Assembly: GCA_019637755.1 (NCBI GenBank) | Contig: JAHBVC010000001.1 | Coordinates: 958,480-1,022,479, forward strand | Direction of reading: 5' to 3' | DNA length: 64,000 nucleotides | DNA from: Anaerolineales bacterium | GTDB taxonomy: Bacteria > Chloroflexota > Anaerolineae > Anaerolineales > UBA11579 | Part shown: piece after piece, positions 14,996 to 23,195 of the stretch | Position numbering within the stretch: position 1 is the first letter of the stretch | Layout of the letters: each line of letters starts with the position of its first letter | Notes under the pieces: generated by a model | What the model was told of the DNA's origin: nothing | The model's input: the letters and a program-made list of their open reading frames with translations, nothing else | The model's database searches: none | Made by a program: the position numbers and the translations under genes

Positions 14996-16705
14996 CTAAG
15001 AGCCTTCTGCAGGCGGGCGCGGCGCCCACAGGCTGTTCTCGAAAATAAGGCCTAAAAATTCTGCGCGCTCTTCTGCATCCAGCCAGCGCGGCTGGGCGAA
15101 ATCTACAAATACAAACGGCAACAATTCGGAACTGATATAGCGGTTGTCGTAGATCACATGACGCACCATCATGCCGTGCGAGGTGTCGTAGCCAAAAATG
15201 ATCTGGTCAAAGAACATATTGCCCAGGCCATAGGTGATCAGCGTGTCCGCATCGTAAAACTCCACGCCGTGCGGCTGGTGCGCCTGGCTGCCGCTGACGA
15301 TGCTGGCGCCAGCCGCGGCCACGCGGCCAAAATCGCGCACCAGCGTATCCGAGGGCTTGTACTGGTAGATCTCATTGTGCTGGAAGGTGGTGATGACGGT
15401 GTAGCCTTCATCAACCAACTGGGCAATCGTGCGCTGCATGTATTCGTAATCACAGGCCCAGGTGCCGGGGTAGCTATCCGTGGCCGAGGCGTAGCCGCCG
15501 CCCTTGCCATTGCAGCCGATGAAGGCGATACGGTTGCCATTGCTCTCCAGGCGCAGCGGCTGCATTGCCTCCTGCAAGTTTTCGCCGCCGCCGTAATACG
15601 GCCAGCCGTGCTGGCGGTAAACCTCCAGGGTGTACTCCATGGCGGCGCGCGTCCAATCATTGAAGTGGTCGCCGGTTAGCTCAACCACATCGGTGCCCAG
15701 CGCTTCCAGCAAGGCGATATAGCTGGCATCACTGCAAAACACCAGCGTGCGCTGGCTGGGATCAGGCCGCGGGCAGTTCTCGGCGAAGGGCACTTCGTTG
15801 CTAATGTGGGCGATATCGGCGGCGCGCATCACCGCGCCGACCTCGTCCGCCGGGTAGGTGATGCCCTTACGTTCCATCTCCCAGGCGGTGGCGCGCACAA
15901 GTGCGGTGACCCCGGTCATGATCACAGTGGTGAGCTTATCCGCGTCGCGGTTGCTGGCCGGGAAGCTCACCCCGGTTTCGGCGAGCGGGGGCCAGTTGGC
16001 ATCCTGAGCCAGGGTGATCGGCAACGCCAGGGCATAGGTGGCCGCGTCAAAATCCTTCCAGATCGGCGATTGCCCATCGATGGCGAGCACCTTCCAGCGC
16101 GGCGCCAGCTGCTCAAATGGCACGATCGCCCAACTGGGCTGCTGCGCCCAGGCCAGATCCACCAGCTCATCGGGCGCGGCCACCTGCACGGCCCCGGCGG
16201 CCGGTTCGCCCCACAGGGCTTGTAACGCTTGCTGCGTCTCGGCGCTCATTAGCAAGGGTTGGCCAGCGAAGGGGCCGCCATCCTTGCCCTGCCAGGCATT
16301 GTACAAATCAGCCGAAGAGACCTCTTCGGCAATCGTAGGAAATGGTGCCACCAGCGCGTAGACCCACTCGGCCACGCGTTCGCCCTCCCCCGCCACCGCC
16401 AGCCGATATTGCGCCGAATCGATCACATCAGTTTGCGCAATCGAGCGCTCCTGCGTAATGCCCGCGTAGAAACCGTCAGGCAGGCTGGTGGAGAAATACC
16501 ACTGCGCCACGGGCTGATTCTCGGCGGCCGCATCCGCCGGCTGGGGTTGGAACGGCGTCAGCGTGGTGGCAGCGGGCGGCGGTGCGTCTGCGGCAGGCTG
16601 GGCAGGCAAATTGCAGCCGGCCAATAAAGTGGCCAGCAGGCCAAGAGCGGCTAGCAGGCGCCGGGCGGCCAGCAAACGCCGGGCGAAAGTTGGTGGTGTG
16701 TGCAT
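14996..16705 (-). CDS. CapA/PGA_cap-type metallophosphatase-fold lipoprotein
   Basis: A 569-residue exported lipoprotein with lipobox L-L-A-G-C near residue 29 and a Pro/Ala-rich spacer. The C-terminal half (from about residue 300) shows the PGA_cap / CapA fold: H-I-S-N-E-V-P-F, L-T-G-D-H-F-N-D-W, F-I-G-C-N-G, Q-H-N-E-I-Y, S-G-S-Q-A-H-Q-P-H-G-V-E and G-L-G-N-M-F-F-D-Q. Members help make or anchor polyglutamate capsules or act as surface phosphoesterases; the N-terminal half is not recognised. ATG 16705 is used, since it puts the signal peptide first, with GGAG upstream. It begins 13 nt after ftcD. Confidence 0.88.
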   Translation of the reverse strand: MHTPPTFARRLLAARRLLAALGLLATLLAGCNLPAQPAADAPPPAATTLTPFQPQPADAAAENQPVAQWYFSTSLPDGFYAGITQERSIAQTDVIDSAQYRLAVAGEGERVAEWVYALVAPFPTIAEEVSSADLYNAWQGKDGGPFAGQPLLMSAETQQALQALWGEPAAGAVQVAAPDELVDLAWAQQPSWAIVPFEQLAPRWKVLAIDGQSPIWKDFDAATYALALPITLAQDANWPPLAETGVSFPASNRDADKLTTVIMTGVTALVRATAWEMERKGITYPADEVGAVMRAADIAHISNEVPFAENCPRPDPSQRTLVFCSDASYIALLEALGTDVVELTGDHFNDWTRAAMEYTLEVYRQHGWPYYGGGENLQEAMQPLRLESNGNRIAFIGCNGKGGGYASATDSYPGTWACDYEYMQRTIAQLVDEGYTVITTFQHNEIYQYKPSDTLVRDFGRVAAAGASIVSGSQAHQPHGVEFYDADTLITYGLGNMFFDQIIFGYDTSHGMMVRHVIYDNRYISSELLPFVFVDFAQPRWLDAEERAEFLGLIFENSLWAPRPPAEGS

Positions 16706-16718
16706 GCGTGCTCCGAGA

Positions 16719-18230
16719 CTACAGGCCGCCGCGGGCGGCCATGTGTTGGTGGGCTTGGGCCTCGAGCGCAATCGTCTGGTGTTCCAAGTCTTTGAGTTGT
16801 TGGATATAGGCCGCCGCCTGGCTGCTGCCCGGCAAGCTATTGGCATTGATGCGCACATTGAGTGCGGCGCCCTGCAGACTGGCTTTGGCCAGCGCCGCAG
16901 CCGTGCCGGCATCACTGAGCGCATTGGTATTGCCCAGCTCGCTGGCCTGGGTGGCCAACTGCAAGGTACGCAAGGCCATCTCAGCCACCTGCAGCGGCAA
17001 GCGCATCGCTTCCAGCGTGGCAGCCTCAATGGCGGCACGGCGCTCGGCGGCCTTGGCTTCAGGCTCCTTGGGCAACTTGAACGCCGCCATCACGGCGTGA
17101 AACGCAGCCGCATCCTGCTCGACGGCCAGGCTGAACTGCTTACGCAGCGTCTCGGCCTCGCTCAGCAGCGCAGTCATGGCATCCTGCACATTGGCATACT
17201 TCTTCTTGCCCAGGGTGAGGCGCGCCACCATGGCCACCAAGCCCGCCGCCAGGGCGCCGGCGTGCGCCGCCGCCGAGCCGCCACCGGGGGCCGGCTCGGC
17301 CGATGCAACCGCATCGAGGAACGAATTCTCCGCCGGAGGAGCCATGCTGTGGATCCGGCGCTCCAGAATCTGCTGGCGGTCAAAGTCGTGCAAATGCAAA
17401 TACCAAGCGGCGGCATCATCCAGCGCCTCCTGGGGGATCAAGCCGATCAGCTCGCTCTTTTCGATCGAGGCGCCATAGCGCGCCGCTTCGCTGCGGATCA
17501 TTTCAATGACGCGCGCCAACGGCGTTTTGCGGAAGTTGGTGAGGTTCATCGAGACTTGCGCTTTGCCATCCACCAGGAAGCCAGCGCCCTTGACAAAGCG
17601 CAGCCCGCCTGAGGAGTGGCGCACCGCCTTGCCGATCGCCTGGGCCACGCGCACATCGGCGGTGTTCAAGTACACGTTATAGGCGATGAGCGGAGCACGC
17701 GCCCCGATGGCGGTCGCGCCGGCGCGGCCCAAGTGCGCCGGGCCGTAATCCGGCTTGCGCGCTTTCTGAGTCTTGATCGCTTCACGAAGGCCTTCGTACT
17801 GGCCGCGGCGCACATCTTCCAGGTTGCGGCGGCTCTCACGCGTGGCGGCATCTTCATACAAATAGACGGGAATGCCCAGCTCCCCGACGCGTTGGCCGAC
17901 GCGCTGGGCGATCTGCACACACTCTTCCATGCTGGCACCCGCGATAGGGATAAAGGGCACCACATCCGTAGCGCCCATGCGCGGGTGCTCCCCGTGGTGC
18001 TGCTCCATATCGATCAGTTCGGCGGCCTTAGCTATGCCGCGATAGGCGGCTTCTTCCACCGTGCCCGCGGCACCCACAAAGGTGATCACGCTACGGTTGT
18101 GGTCCACATCGGAGCTTTGGTCCAGCAAGGTAATGCCATCCACGGAGCGGATGGCGGCCACGATCTGCTCGATCACTTCTGGGCGGCGGCCTTCAGAGAA
18201 ATTGGGAACGCACTCTATGATTTGTTGCAT
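16719..18230 (-). CDS. ftcD: bifunctional glutamate formimidoyltransferase / formimidoyl-tetrahydrofolate cyclodeaminase
   Basis: Passes the formimino group from formiminoglutamate (histidine breakdown) to tetrahydrofolate, then releases ammonia to give methenyl-THF. Residues 1-180 are the N-terminal formiminotransferase domain, starting I-I-E-C-V-P-N-F-S-E-G-R-R with catalytic His in M-E-Q-H-H-G-E-H-P-R-M-G. Residues 180-300 are the second domain. Residues 315-503 are the cyclodeaminase with E-P-A-P-G-G-G-S-A-A-A. Both enzymes are fused, as in animals and many bacteria. GGAGG lies 4 nt before the ATG. No other histidine-utilisation gene is in the window. Confidence 0.95.
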   Translation of the reverse strand: MQQIIECVPNFSEGRRPEVIEQIVAAIRSVDGITLLDQSSDVDHNRSVITFVGAAGTVEEAAYRGIAKAAELIDMEQHHGEHPRMGATDVVPFIPIAGASMEECVQIAQRVGQRVGELGIPVYLYEDAATRESRRNLEDVRRGQYEGLREAIKTQKARKPDYGPAHLGRAGATAIGARAPLIAYNVYLNTADVRVAQAIGKAVRHSSGGLRFVKGAGFLVDGKAQVSMNLTNFRKTPLARVIEMIRSEAARYGASIEKSELIGLIPQEALDDAAAWYLHLHDFDRQQILERRIHSMAPPAENSFLDAVASAEPAPGGGSAAAHAGALAAGLVAMVARLTLGKKKYANVQDAMTALLSEAETLRKQFSLAVEQDAAAFHAVMAAFKLPKEPEAKAAERRAAIEAATLEAMRLPLQVAEMALRTLQLATQASELGNTNALSDAGTAAALAKASLQGAALNVRINANSLPGSSQAAAYIQQLKDLEHQTIALEAQAHQHMAARGGL

Positions 18231-18273
18231 CGAGCCTCCGCCACTGATATTACCGCAAGGCCAGCGGGCCGGC

Positions 18274-19185
18274 TCAGCCGGGCTGCACGTCTGCCGCGCG
18301 CGGCGTGCTGTGCAGCAGATATTCGCGCGTCGCCACCTGCTCGGCCTCGAAAGCCTGGCGCATGGCCGCCAATACCGCCGGGGCTTCGGCGGTGTGGGTA
18401 AAGGCGATGACCCCCGGCCCGGCGCCGCTCAGGCAGGCGGCTGCGCCCAGGCGCTGGGCTGCCGCCAGCGCGGCGGCGGCCCCCGGCAACAGCGCCAGAC
18501 GGTGCGCCTGGTGCAAGCGGTCTTGCATCGCCTCCGCCAGGGCGGCCAGATCGCCCTGGGCCAACGCCGCCTGCAGGGCCAGCGCCTGGCCTATATTGAA
18601 CACCGCATCCTCCAGCGCCACGCGGCGCGGCAAGGCCGCTCGCGCCGCACGCGTACTCAGGCGAATGCGTGGCAAGACGTACACGGCCTGCCACGCCGCG
18701 CAGGGCAACGGGAGCGCGGTGGTGCGCCAATCCGTGTGCTTCACCAGCACCAGGCCGCCATACAACGCCGCGGCCAGGTTGTCCGCATGGCCTTCCAGCT
18801 CAGCGCCCAGACGCAGGATCAATTCAGGCTTGAGCGGCGCGCCCAACAGGGCATTGGCGCCCAGCAAGCCCGCCAGGCTGGCCGCCGCGCTGGACCCCAA
18901 ACCTGAGCTGAGCGGAATGTGATTGTGGCAACGCAGGCGCAGGTTCTGCGGCGGCGGAGCGCTGACCTCGGCATACAAACGCTGCACGGCGCGCCATACC
19001 AGGTTGCGCCCGTCGCGCGGCAAACGCTCGGCACCCTCACCATCGACTTCGATCTGCAGCCCGTTGCCGCCGACCTCAAACTCGACCACGTTCCACAGGT
19101 CCAGCGCCAAGGCCAGACAATCGAAGGCCGGGCCCAAATTGGCCGTGCTGGCCGGCACCTGGATGCGTACATGCTGTGGGTTCAT
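18274..19185 (-). CDS. thrB: homoserine kinase
   Basis: GHMP-family kinase that phosphorylates homoserine for threonine synthesis. Visible: V-P-A-S-T-A-N-L-G-P-A-F-D near residue 10, the ATP loop P-L-S-S-G-L-G-S-S-A-A-A near residue 91, and the C-terminal L-S-G-A-G-P-G-V motif near residue 255. The 303 residues match the family. It lies 23 nt after thrC and is clearly in the same operon, so the two last steps of threonine synthesis are made together. Confidence 0.96.
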   Translation of the reverse strand: MNPQHVRIQVPASTANLGPAFDCLALALDLWNVVEFEVGGNGLQIEVDGEGAERLPRDGRNLVWRAVQRLYAEVSAPPPQNLRLRCHNHIPLSSGLGSSAAASLAGLLGANALLGAPLKPELILRLGAELEGHADNLAAALYGGLVLVKHTDWRTTALPLPCAAWQAVYVLPRIRLSTRAARAALPRRVALEDAVFNIGQALALQAALAQGDLAALAEAMQDRLHQAHRLALLPGAAAALAAAQRLGAAACLSGAGPGVIAFTHTAEAPAVLAAMRQAFEAEQVATREYLLHSTPRAADVQPG

Positions 19186-19208
19186 TCAGCGCTCACTCTC
19201 AGCACAGG

Positions 19209-20264
19209 TTACGCCAGATTCCCCAGCGCCTCTTCCAACGCGCCCAGCGCGGCGGGAATGCGCTGTGGTTCGGGCGTAGCACGGCTGATGCTCTCGGCGT
19301 CTTTGAGGCCGTGCCCGGTGCACACCGCCACCACACGGCGGCCACGCAGGTCCAGCCGCCCGGCGGCCACTTCGGCGGCCAGCCCGGCCAACCCGGCCGC
19401 GGAAGCCGGCTCCACCCAAACGCCTTCGGCCGCCAGGCGGCGTTGCATCGCCAGGATGTGCTCGTCTGCCGCTGCCACGATGCGCCCGCCAGACTCCTTG
19501 GCGGCCGCCAAGGCCTGCGGCCCGCGCGCCGGGTTGCCGATGCGAATGGCGGTCGCCACCGTTTCCGGCTGCGCGATCACCGTCCCGTGCACCAGCGGCG
19601 CGGCGCCGGCCGCCTGCACACCCAGCAGCGCCGGCACGCCAGACTGGTGGAGCTGGTGATATTGCTGAAACCCCTGCCAGTAGGCGGTGATGTTGCCGGC
19701 GTTGCCCACCGGCAGGCACAGCCAATCCGGTGCGGCGCCCAGTTGCTCCACAATCTCAAACGCGGCAGTCTTCTGGCCTTGCAAACGGAACGGGTTGAGC
19801 GAATTCACCAGGGCCAAGGGCTGGCGCTGGCAAATCTCCAATACCAAGGCCAGGGCATCATCGAACGAGCCTTGGATCTGCAATACTCGCGCGCCGTAGG
19901 CACGTGCGCCCGCCAGCTTGCCGGCGGCCACCTGGCCCTGCGGAATGAGCACATAGGCCGCCAGCCCGGCCCGCGCCGCATAGGCCGCGGCGCTGGCGGC
20001 GGTGTTGCCGGTGGAGGCGCAGATCACGGCGCGCATGCCGCGCCCGGCCGCCTCGCCCACTGCGGTGGTCATGCCGCGATCTTTGAAGGAGCCGGTGGGA
20101 TTGAGGCCCTCGTACTTCACATAGAGTTCGAACCCGCCGCCCAGGTGTTCGGCCACCTGCGGCATTGGGATCAGCGGGGTGTCACCCTCACCCAGCGAAA
20201 CCTGGCGGGTGTGGGCAGGCAGCTCCACCAAGGCCTGATAGCGTTCCAGTAAGGGTGGTTTCAT
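19209..20264 (-). CDS. thrC: threonine synthase
   Basis: Pyridoxal-phosphate enzyme turning O-phosphohomoserine into threonine. The PLP lysine is in N-P-T-G-S-F-K-D-R-G near residue 60; the phosphate loop is V-G-N-A-G-N near residue 195; A-S-T-G-N-T-A-A-S is near residue 87. The 351 residues fit the shorter type of threonine synthase. Its ATG overlaps the TGA of the ComEA-like gene (ATGA), giving translational coupling in the order comEA-like, thrC, thrB. Confidence 0.95.
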   Translation of the reverse strand: MKPPLLERYQALVELPAHTRQVSLGEGDTPLIPMPQVAEHLGGGFELYVKYEGLNPTGSFKDRGMTTAVGEAAGRGMRAVICASTGNTAASAAAYAARAGLAAYVLIPQGQVAAGKLAGARAYGARVLQIQGSFDDALALVLEICQRQPLALVNSLNPFRLQGQKTAAFEIVEQLGAAPDWLCLPVGNAGNITAYWQGFQQYHQLHQSGVPALLGVQAAGAAPLVHGTVIAQPETVATAIRIGNPARGPQALAAAKESGGRIVAAADEHILAMQRRLAAEGVWVEPASAAGLAGLAAEVAAGRLDLRGRRVVAVCTGHGLKDAESISRATPEPQRIPAALGALEEALGNLA

Positions 20265-20674
20265 TCGGACTCCAGTGTGATAAAGCCCAGCAAGCCTGCA
20301 TAGGTCTTGGGGCCAATGCCGGCCACGTTTTGCAAGTCTTCCAACGCGGTGAACAAGCCATAGCGTTCACGATAGGCCACGATCGCCTGGGCCGTGGCCG
20401 GGCCGATGTTGGGCAGCTTTTGCAGATCCTGCAGAGTGGCTTCATTGATGTTGATCCACAGCGGCGCTTCGGTGGGCCAGGGGGTGCGCGTGACGGCCGT
20501 GACCGGAATCGATACGAACGAATAGGTCGGCGCAGCCTCCAGCTCGATGGCATGGCCGCGCGGCGGCGCCATCAGATAGGCCAGCAGCCCGGCCCCGGCC
20601 AAGCCGCACAACACGCCATACAGCAGCCACCAGGCGGGCGAGAGTGAGCGCGTGGGGGTCTCAGGCGGGGCCAT
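20261..20674 (-). CDS. ComEA-like membrane-anchored helix-hairpin-helix protein
   Basis: A 137-residue protein: a membrane helix near residues 14-34, a linker, then a C-terminal helix-hairpin-helix pair starting W-I-N-I-N-E-A, with L-Q-K-L-P-N-I-G-P-A-T-A-Q-A-I and L-Q-N-V-A-G-I-G-P-K. This is the ComEA DNA-binding unit, which holds incoming DNA in transformation; comEC is at 60.3-62.6 kb. The SLBB domain of classical ComEA is absent. ATG 20674 follows TATAAT by 9 nt and has no ribosome-binding site, so the transcript has almost no leader. The longer reading to 21115 lies over the DUF554 gene and is rejected. Confidence 0.85.
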   Translation of the reverse strand: MAPPETPTRSLSPAWWLLYGVLCGLAGAGLLAYLMAPPRGHAIELEAAPTYSFVSIPVTAVTRTPWPTEAPLWININEATLQDLQKLPNIGPATAQAIVAYRERYGLFTALEDLQNVAGIGPKTYAGLLGFITLESE

Positions 20675-20735
20675 ACGCGTCGAATTATACGGTTGATCCT
20701 GCAGCCTCCGGCGCGCGGGCACGTATAATCCCCGC

Positions 20736-21452
20736 ATGATCGGAACTTTGCTAAACATCGCCACCGTGCTGGTGGGCGGCATCATGGGCCTGCTGTTTGG
20801 GGCGCGCTTTCCCGAGCGCTTGCGCCAAACTGTAGTGGCCGGCCTGGGGCTCTTTACTCTGGCGATCGGGGCGCGCATGTCGCTGGATAGCCAAAACGTC
20901 ATCCTGGTGTTGGTGAGCCTGCTGTGCGGCGGCATATTGGGCGAATGGCTGGTGCTGGAAGACCGCCTGGAAGCCCTGGGGGCTTGGCTGCAACAACGTT
21001 TCGCCGCCCAGGCTGAGGGCGGTACGACGCGCTTTGTGCGCGGCTTCCTGACGGCCTCTTTGGTCTTCTGTGTCGGGCCGATGACGATCCTGGGCTCGAT
21101 CCAGGATGGGCTCACCGGAGATTACCGCCTGCTGGCGATCAAGGCGGTGTTGGATGGCTTCGCCGCGATGGTGTTCGCCTCCAGCCTGGGTGTAGGGGTG
21201 CTGTTCTCCACGTTGGTGATTCTGGTACTGCAGGGTGGCATCAGCCTGCTGGCGCAACAGGCCCAGGCCGTGTTCACCAGCGCCATGATCGCTGAGCTGA
21301 GCGCGGTAGGCGGGGTGCTGCTGCTCGGCGTGGCGATCAGCAGCCTGCTGGAGATCAAAAAGATCCGCGTGGCTAATTTTCTGCCCGCCTTGCTGATCGC
21401 CCCACTGCTCGTGGCCTTATTGGATGCGCTCGGGTGGAGCCTGACGCCTTAG
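20736..21452 (+). CDS. DUF554 family membrane protein
   Basis: A 238-residue integral membrane protein with about seven helices, starting M-I-G-T-L-L-N-I-A-T-V-L-V-G-G, with R-F-P-E-R-L-R-Q-T in the first loop, V-G-P-M-T-I-L-G-S-I-Q-D-G-L near residue 115 and G-G-I-L-G-E-W near residue 65. These are signatures of the DUF554 (YqgA-like) family, of unknown function, possibly a transporter. The ATG lies 6 nt after TATAAT (20724-20729) with no ribosome-binding site, so it is probably leaderless. It diverges from the ComEA-like gene; a terminator follows. Confidence 0.9.
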   Translation: MIGTLLNIATVLVGGIMGLLFGARFPERLRQTVVAGLGLFTLAIGARMSLDSQNVILVLVSLLCGGILGEWLVLEDRLEALGAWLQQRFAAQAEGGTTRFVRGFLTASLVFCVGPMTILGSIQDGLTGDYRLLAIKAVLDGFAAMVFASSLGVGVLFSTLVILVLQGGISLLAQQAQAVFTSAMIAELSAVGGVLLLGVAISSLLEIKKIRVANFLPALLIAPLLVALLDALGWSLTP

Positions 21453-21467
21453 CACTGAGCTAAAAGC

Positions 21468-21498
21468 AAAAAGAGTGCCTTGCGGCACTCTTTTTTTG
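21468..21498. terminator. bidirectional terminator
   Basis: AAAAAGAGTGCC-TTGC-GGCACTCTTTTTTT; serves the convergent DUF554 and DsbA-like genes. Confidence 0.9.
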
Positions 21499-21518
21499 TG
21501 TATATGAGTAAGAACAGC

Positions 21519-22211
21519 TTAGTTGCCGGTCTTGGCCAACTCCGCTTCGATCAGGTCCGCAAGCTGGGCAAAGGTCTTCTCGCCGCCCACGATCGTGTCG
21601 TTGATCACGAAGGCCGGGGTGCCCGTGATGCCCATAGAACGCGCTTCGTCCATCGCCGCTTGCATGGCGGCGGCGCCGCGCCCCTCGGCAATGCATTGCT
21701 GCAAGGCGTCACGGTCCATGCCTACGGCATCCGCCATCGAAAGCAGCCTGCCCTCGGCATACCCGCCGGCATTGCTATGCGAGAAATTGGCAAACAGCGT
21801 GTCGTGATACGGCCAGAAGGCATTTTGTTCGGCAGCGCAATACGCGGCCGCCGCTGAGCTATCCGAATCCGGCCCCAGGAAGCCCACCGGCTTGTAGGTG
21901 AAATAGACCGTGCCGGTATCGATGTAGCTGGCGATCAACTGATCTTCCGCACCCAGGTAGACGTTGTAGCAGTGCGGGCACTGAAAGTCTGCGAACTCGG
22001 TGATCTTCACCGGCGCGTTAGGGTCACCCAGGCTCATGCCATCCGGCTGCAGGTAGGTGCGCTCAGATGCGCTGCGGACGCGGCTGGCGTAAATAAGCAG
22101 GCCCGCAATCACTACGGCAATGATGCCGATGTACACAATCCCCTTCATTTGTCCGCGGCGCTCCGCACCACGGCGACGATCCAAGCGAGCTTGGCGTGCA
22201 CTTCGATCCAT
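21519..22211 (-). CDS. membrane-anchored DsbA-like thiol oxidoreductase
   Basis: A 230-residue protein with a basic cytoplasmic tail (residues 1-22), one membrane helix (about 24-42) and an outward DsbA/thioredoxin_4-type domain like BdbD or DsbG-like proteins of Actinobacteria and Chloroflexota. The redox motif is F-Q-C-P-H-C-Y near residue 80 and the cis-proline loop T-G-T-P-A-F-V near residue 196; two further Cys (Y-C-A-A-E, Q-Q-C) may form a second disulfide. It introduces or checks disulfides in exported proteins. GGAGG precedes the ATG at 22211. Candidates for substrates in this window are the LysM-M23 lipoproteins with four conserved Cys. Confidence 0.92.
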   Translation of the reverse strand: MDRSARQARLDRRRGAERRGQMKGIVYIGIIAVVIAGLLIYASRVRSASERTYLQPDGMSLGDPNAPVKITEFADFQCPHCYNVYLGAEDQLIASYIDTGTVYFTYKPVGFLGPDSDSSAAAAYCAAEQNAFWPYHDTLFANFSHSNAGGYAEGRLLSMADAVGMDRDALQQCIAEGRGAAAMQAAMDEARSMGITGTPAFVINDTIVGGEKTFAQLADLIEAELAKTGN

Positions 22212-22311
22212 CTCTTCTTCCTCCGAAAATTAACCGCCCAAGGGCGAGCTGGCCTCAGTGTAGCAGAATTTAACTCGCCGCCCTAGCGATGACTCCCAAA
22301 TTCACGCAGGG

Positions 22312-23169
22312 TTAATCTGCTGCGATCTCAAGCTGATAGACCGGAAATGTTTCTTGCGTCAAACGGAAACCCAGCTTTTGATACAGCGCCAGCGAGGGCT
22401 GGTTGGTGTCTTGGGTGTTGACGGTGAGCCGGGCTTCCTGGCGCGCATGGGCATACTGCTGCAAATGGGTGGTGAGCGCCAGCGCCAGGCCGCGGCCTTG
22501 CTGCGCGGGATGAGTCGCCAGCCGCGCAAGGTGCAAACCCTGCGCACTGTGCGTACTGATCTGGTAGGCCACGATCTCGCCATCCTGCTCCAGCACGGTG
22601 GCAAAACCAGCCTGTTGGAAGGCATGCTCCAGCGCGCCCAACGGGTTCTGCCACAGGGGGGCAAAGGCGGCCTTATCCACCGAGTAGACCGCGGGCAAAT
22701 CCTCAGCCCGCATGCGGCGGATGGCGGCATGCTGCGGCGCATCCAGGATCGTGGCGCTCACCGGCCAATCGAGCACCACCACATTCTGGGCGTGCACGAA
22801 GCCGCTGCTACGCAGGGGCGCAACGAACCATTCATTGAGCGGGATGGCGGCCGCCAACTGGGCGCCTCCGGCAGCCAACTGCGCCTGCGCCTGGGGCCAC
22901 AAAGCATCCCAGGCTTGCTGGATCTCGATGCGGGTCACTACGGCGAACAGGCGCAGCCAGGCCAGGCCCGGCGGGTCTTGCGGGCAGGCCAGTGCGGCCA
23001 ACAGCCGCCCGGAATCCTCGAGTACGAAGAAAGGAGATTGGCCCAGCCATTCCAGAGGACGCCGCCAGTCCAAGTGGCGGTGTACATGCGGTTCAAAGTG
23101 CAGCAGGTTGGCTAACCGGCTGCGATCCTCTTCAATTGCAGGGCGCAGGGTGAAGACGGCAGGAGCCAT
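22312..23169 (-). CDS. GNAT-family N-acetyltransferase
   Basis: A 285-residue protein. The C-terminal half is a GNAT domain with the acetyl-CoA loop H-P-A-Q-Q-G-R-G-L-A near residue 225 and the Y-Q-K-L-G-F end near residue 268. The N-terminal half is less clear and may be a degenerate second GNAT domain. The acceptor is unknown. The ATG at 23169 follows TATAAT (23177-23182) by 7 nt with no ribosome-binding site, so the message is probably leaderless; this -10 box lies in the 26-nt gap after the HD-GYP gene. Confidence 0.88.
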   Translation of the reverse strand: MAPAVFTLRPAIEEDRSRLANLLHFEPHVHRHLDWRRPLEWLGQSPFFVLEDSGRLLAALACPQDPPGLAWLRLFAVVTRIEIQQAWDALWPQAQAQLAAGGAQLAAAIPLNEWFVAPLRSSGFVHAQNVVVLDWPVSATILDAPQHAAIRRMRAEDLPAVYSVDKAAFAPLWQNPLGALEHAFQQAGFATVLEQDGEIVAYQISTHSAQGLHLARLATHPAQQGRGLALALTTHLQQYAHARQEARLTVNTQDTNQPSLALYQKLGFRLTQETFPVYQLEIAAD

Positions 23170-23195
23170 CGGGTGGATTATACCCGGCGGCGCAC

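Noticed and set aside
16563-17612. Long plus-strand frame opposite ftcD
   Set aside because: Pure shadow of the ftcD reading frame; no start signals.
20261-21115. Extended reading of the ComEA-like protein to 284 residues
   Set aside because: The extra N-terminal part lies antisense to DUF554, is without family character, and the -10 box at 20684-20689 marks the short form.
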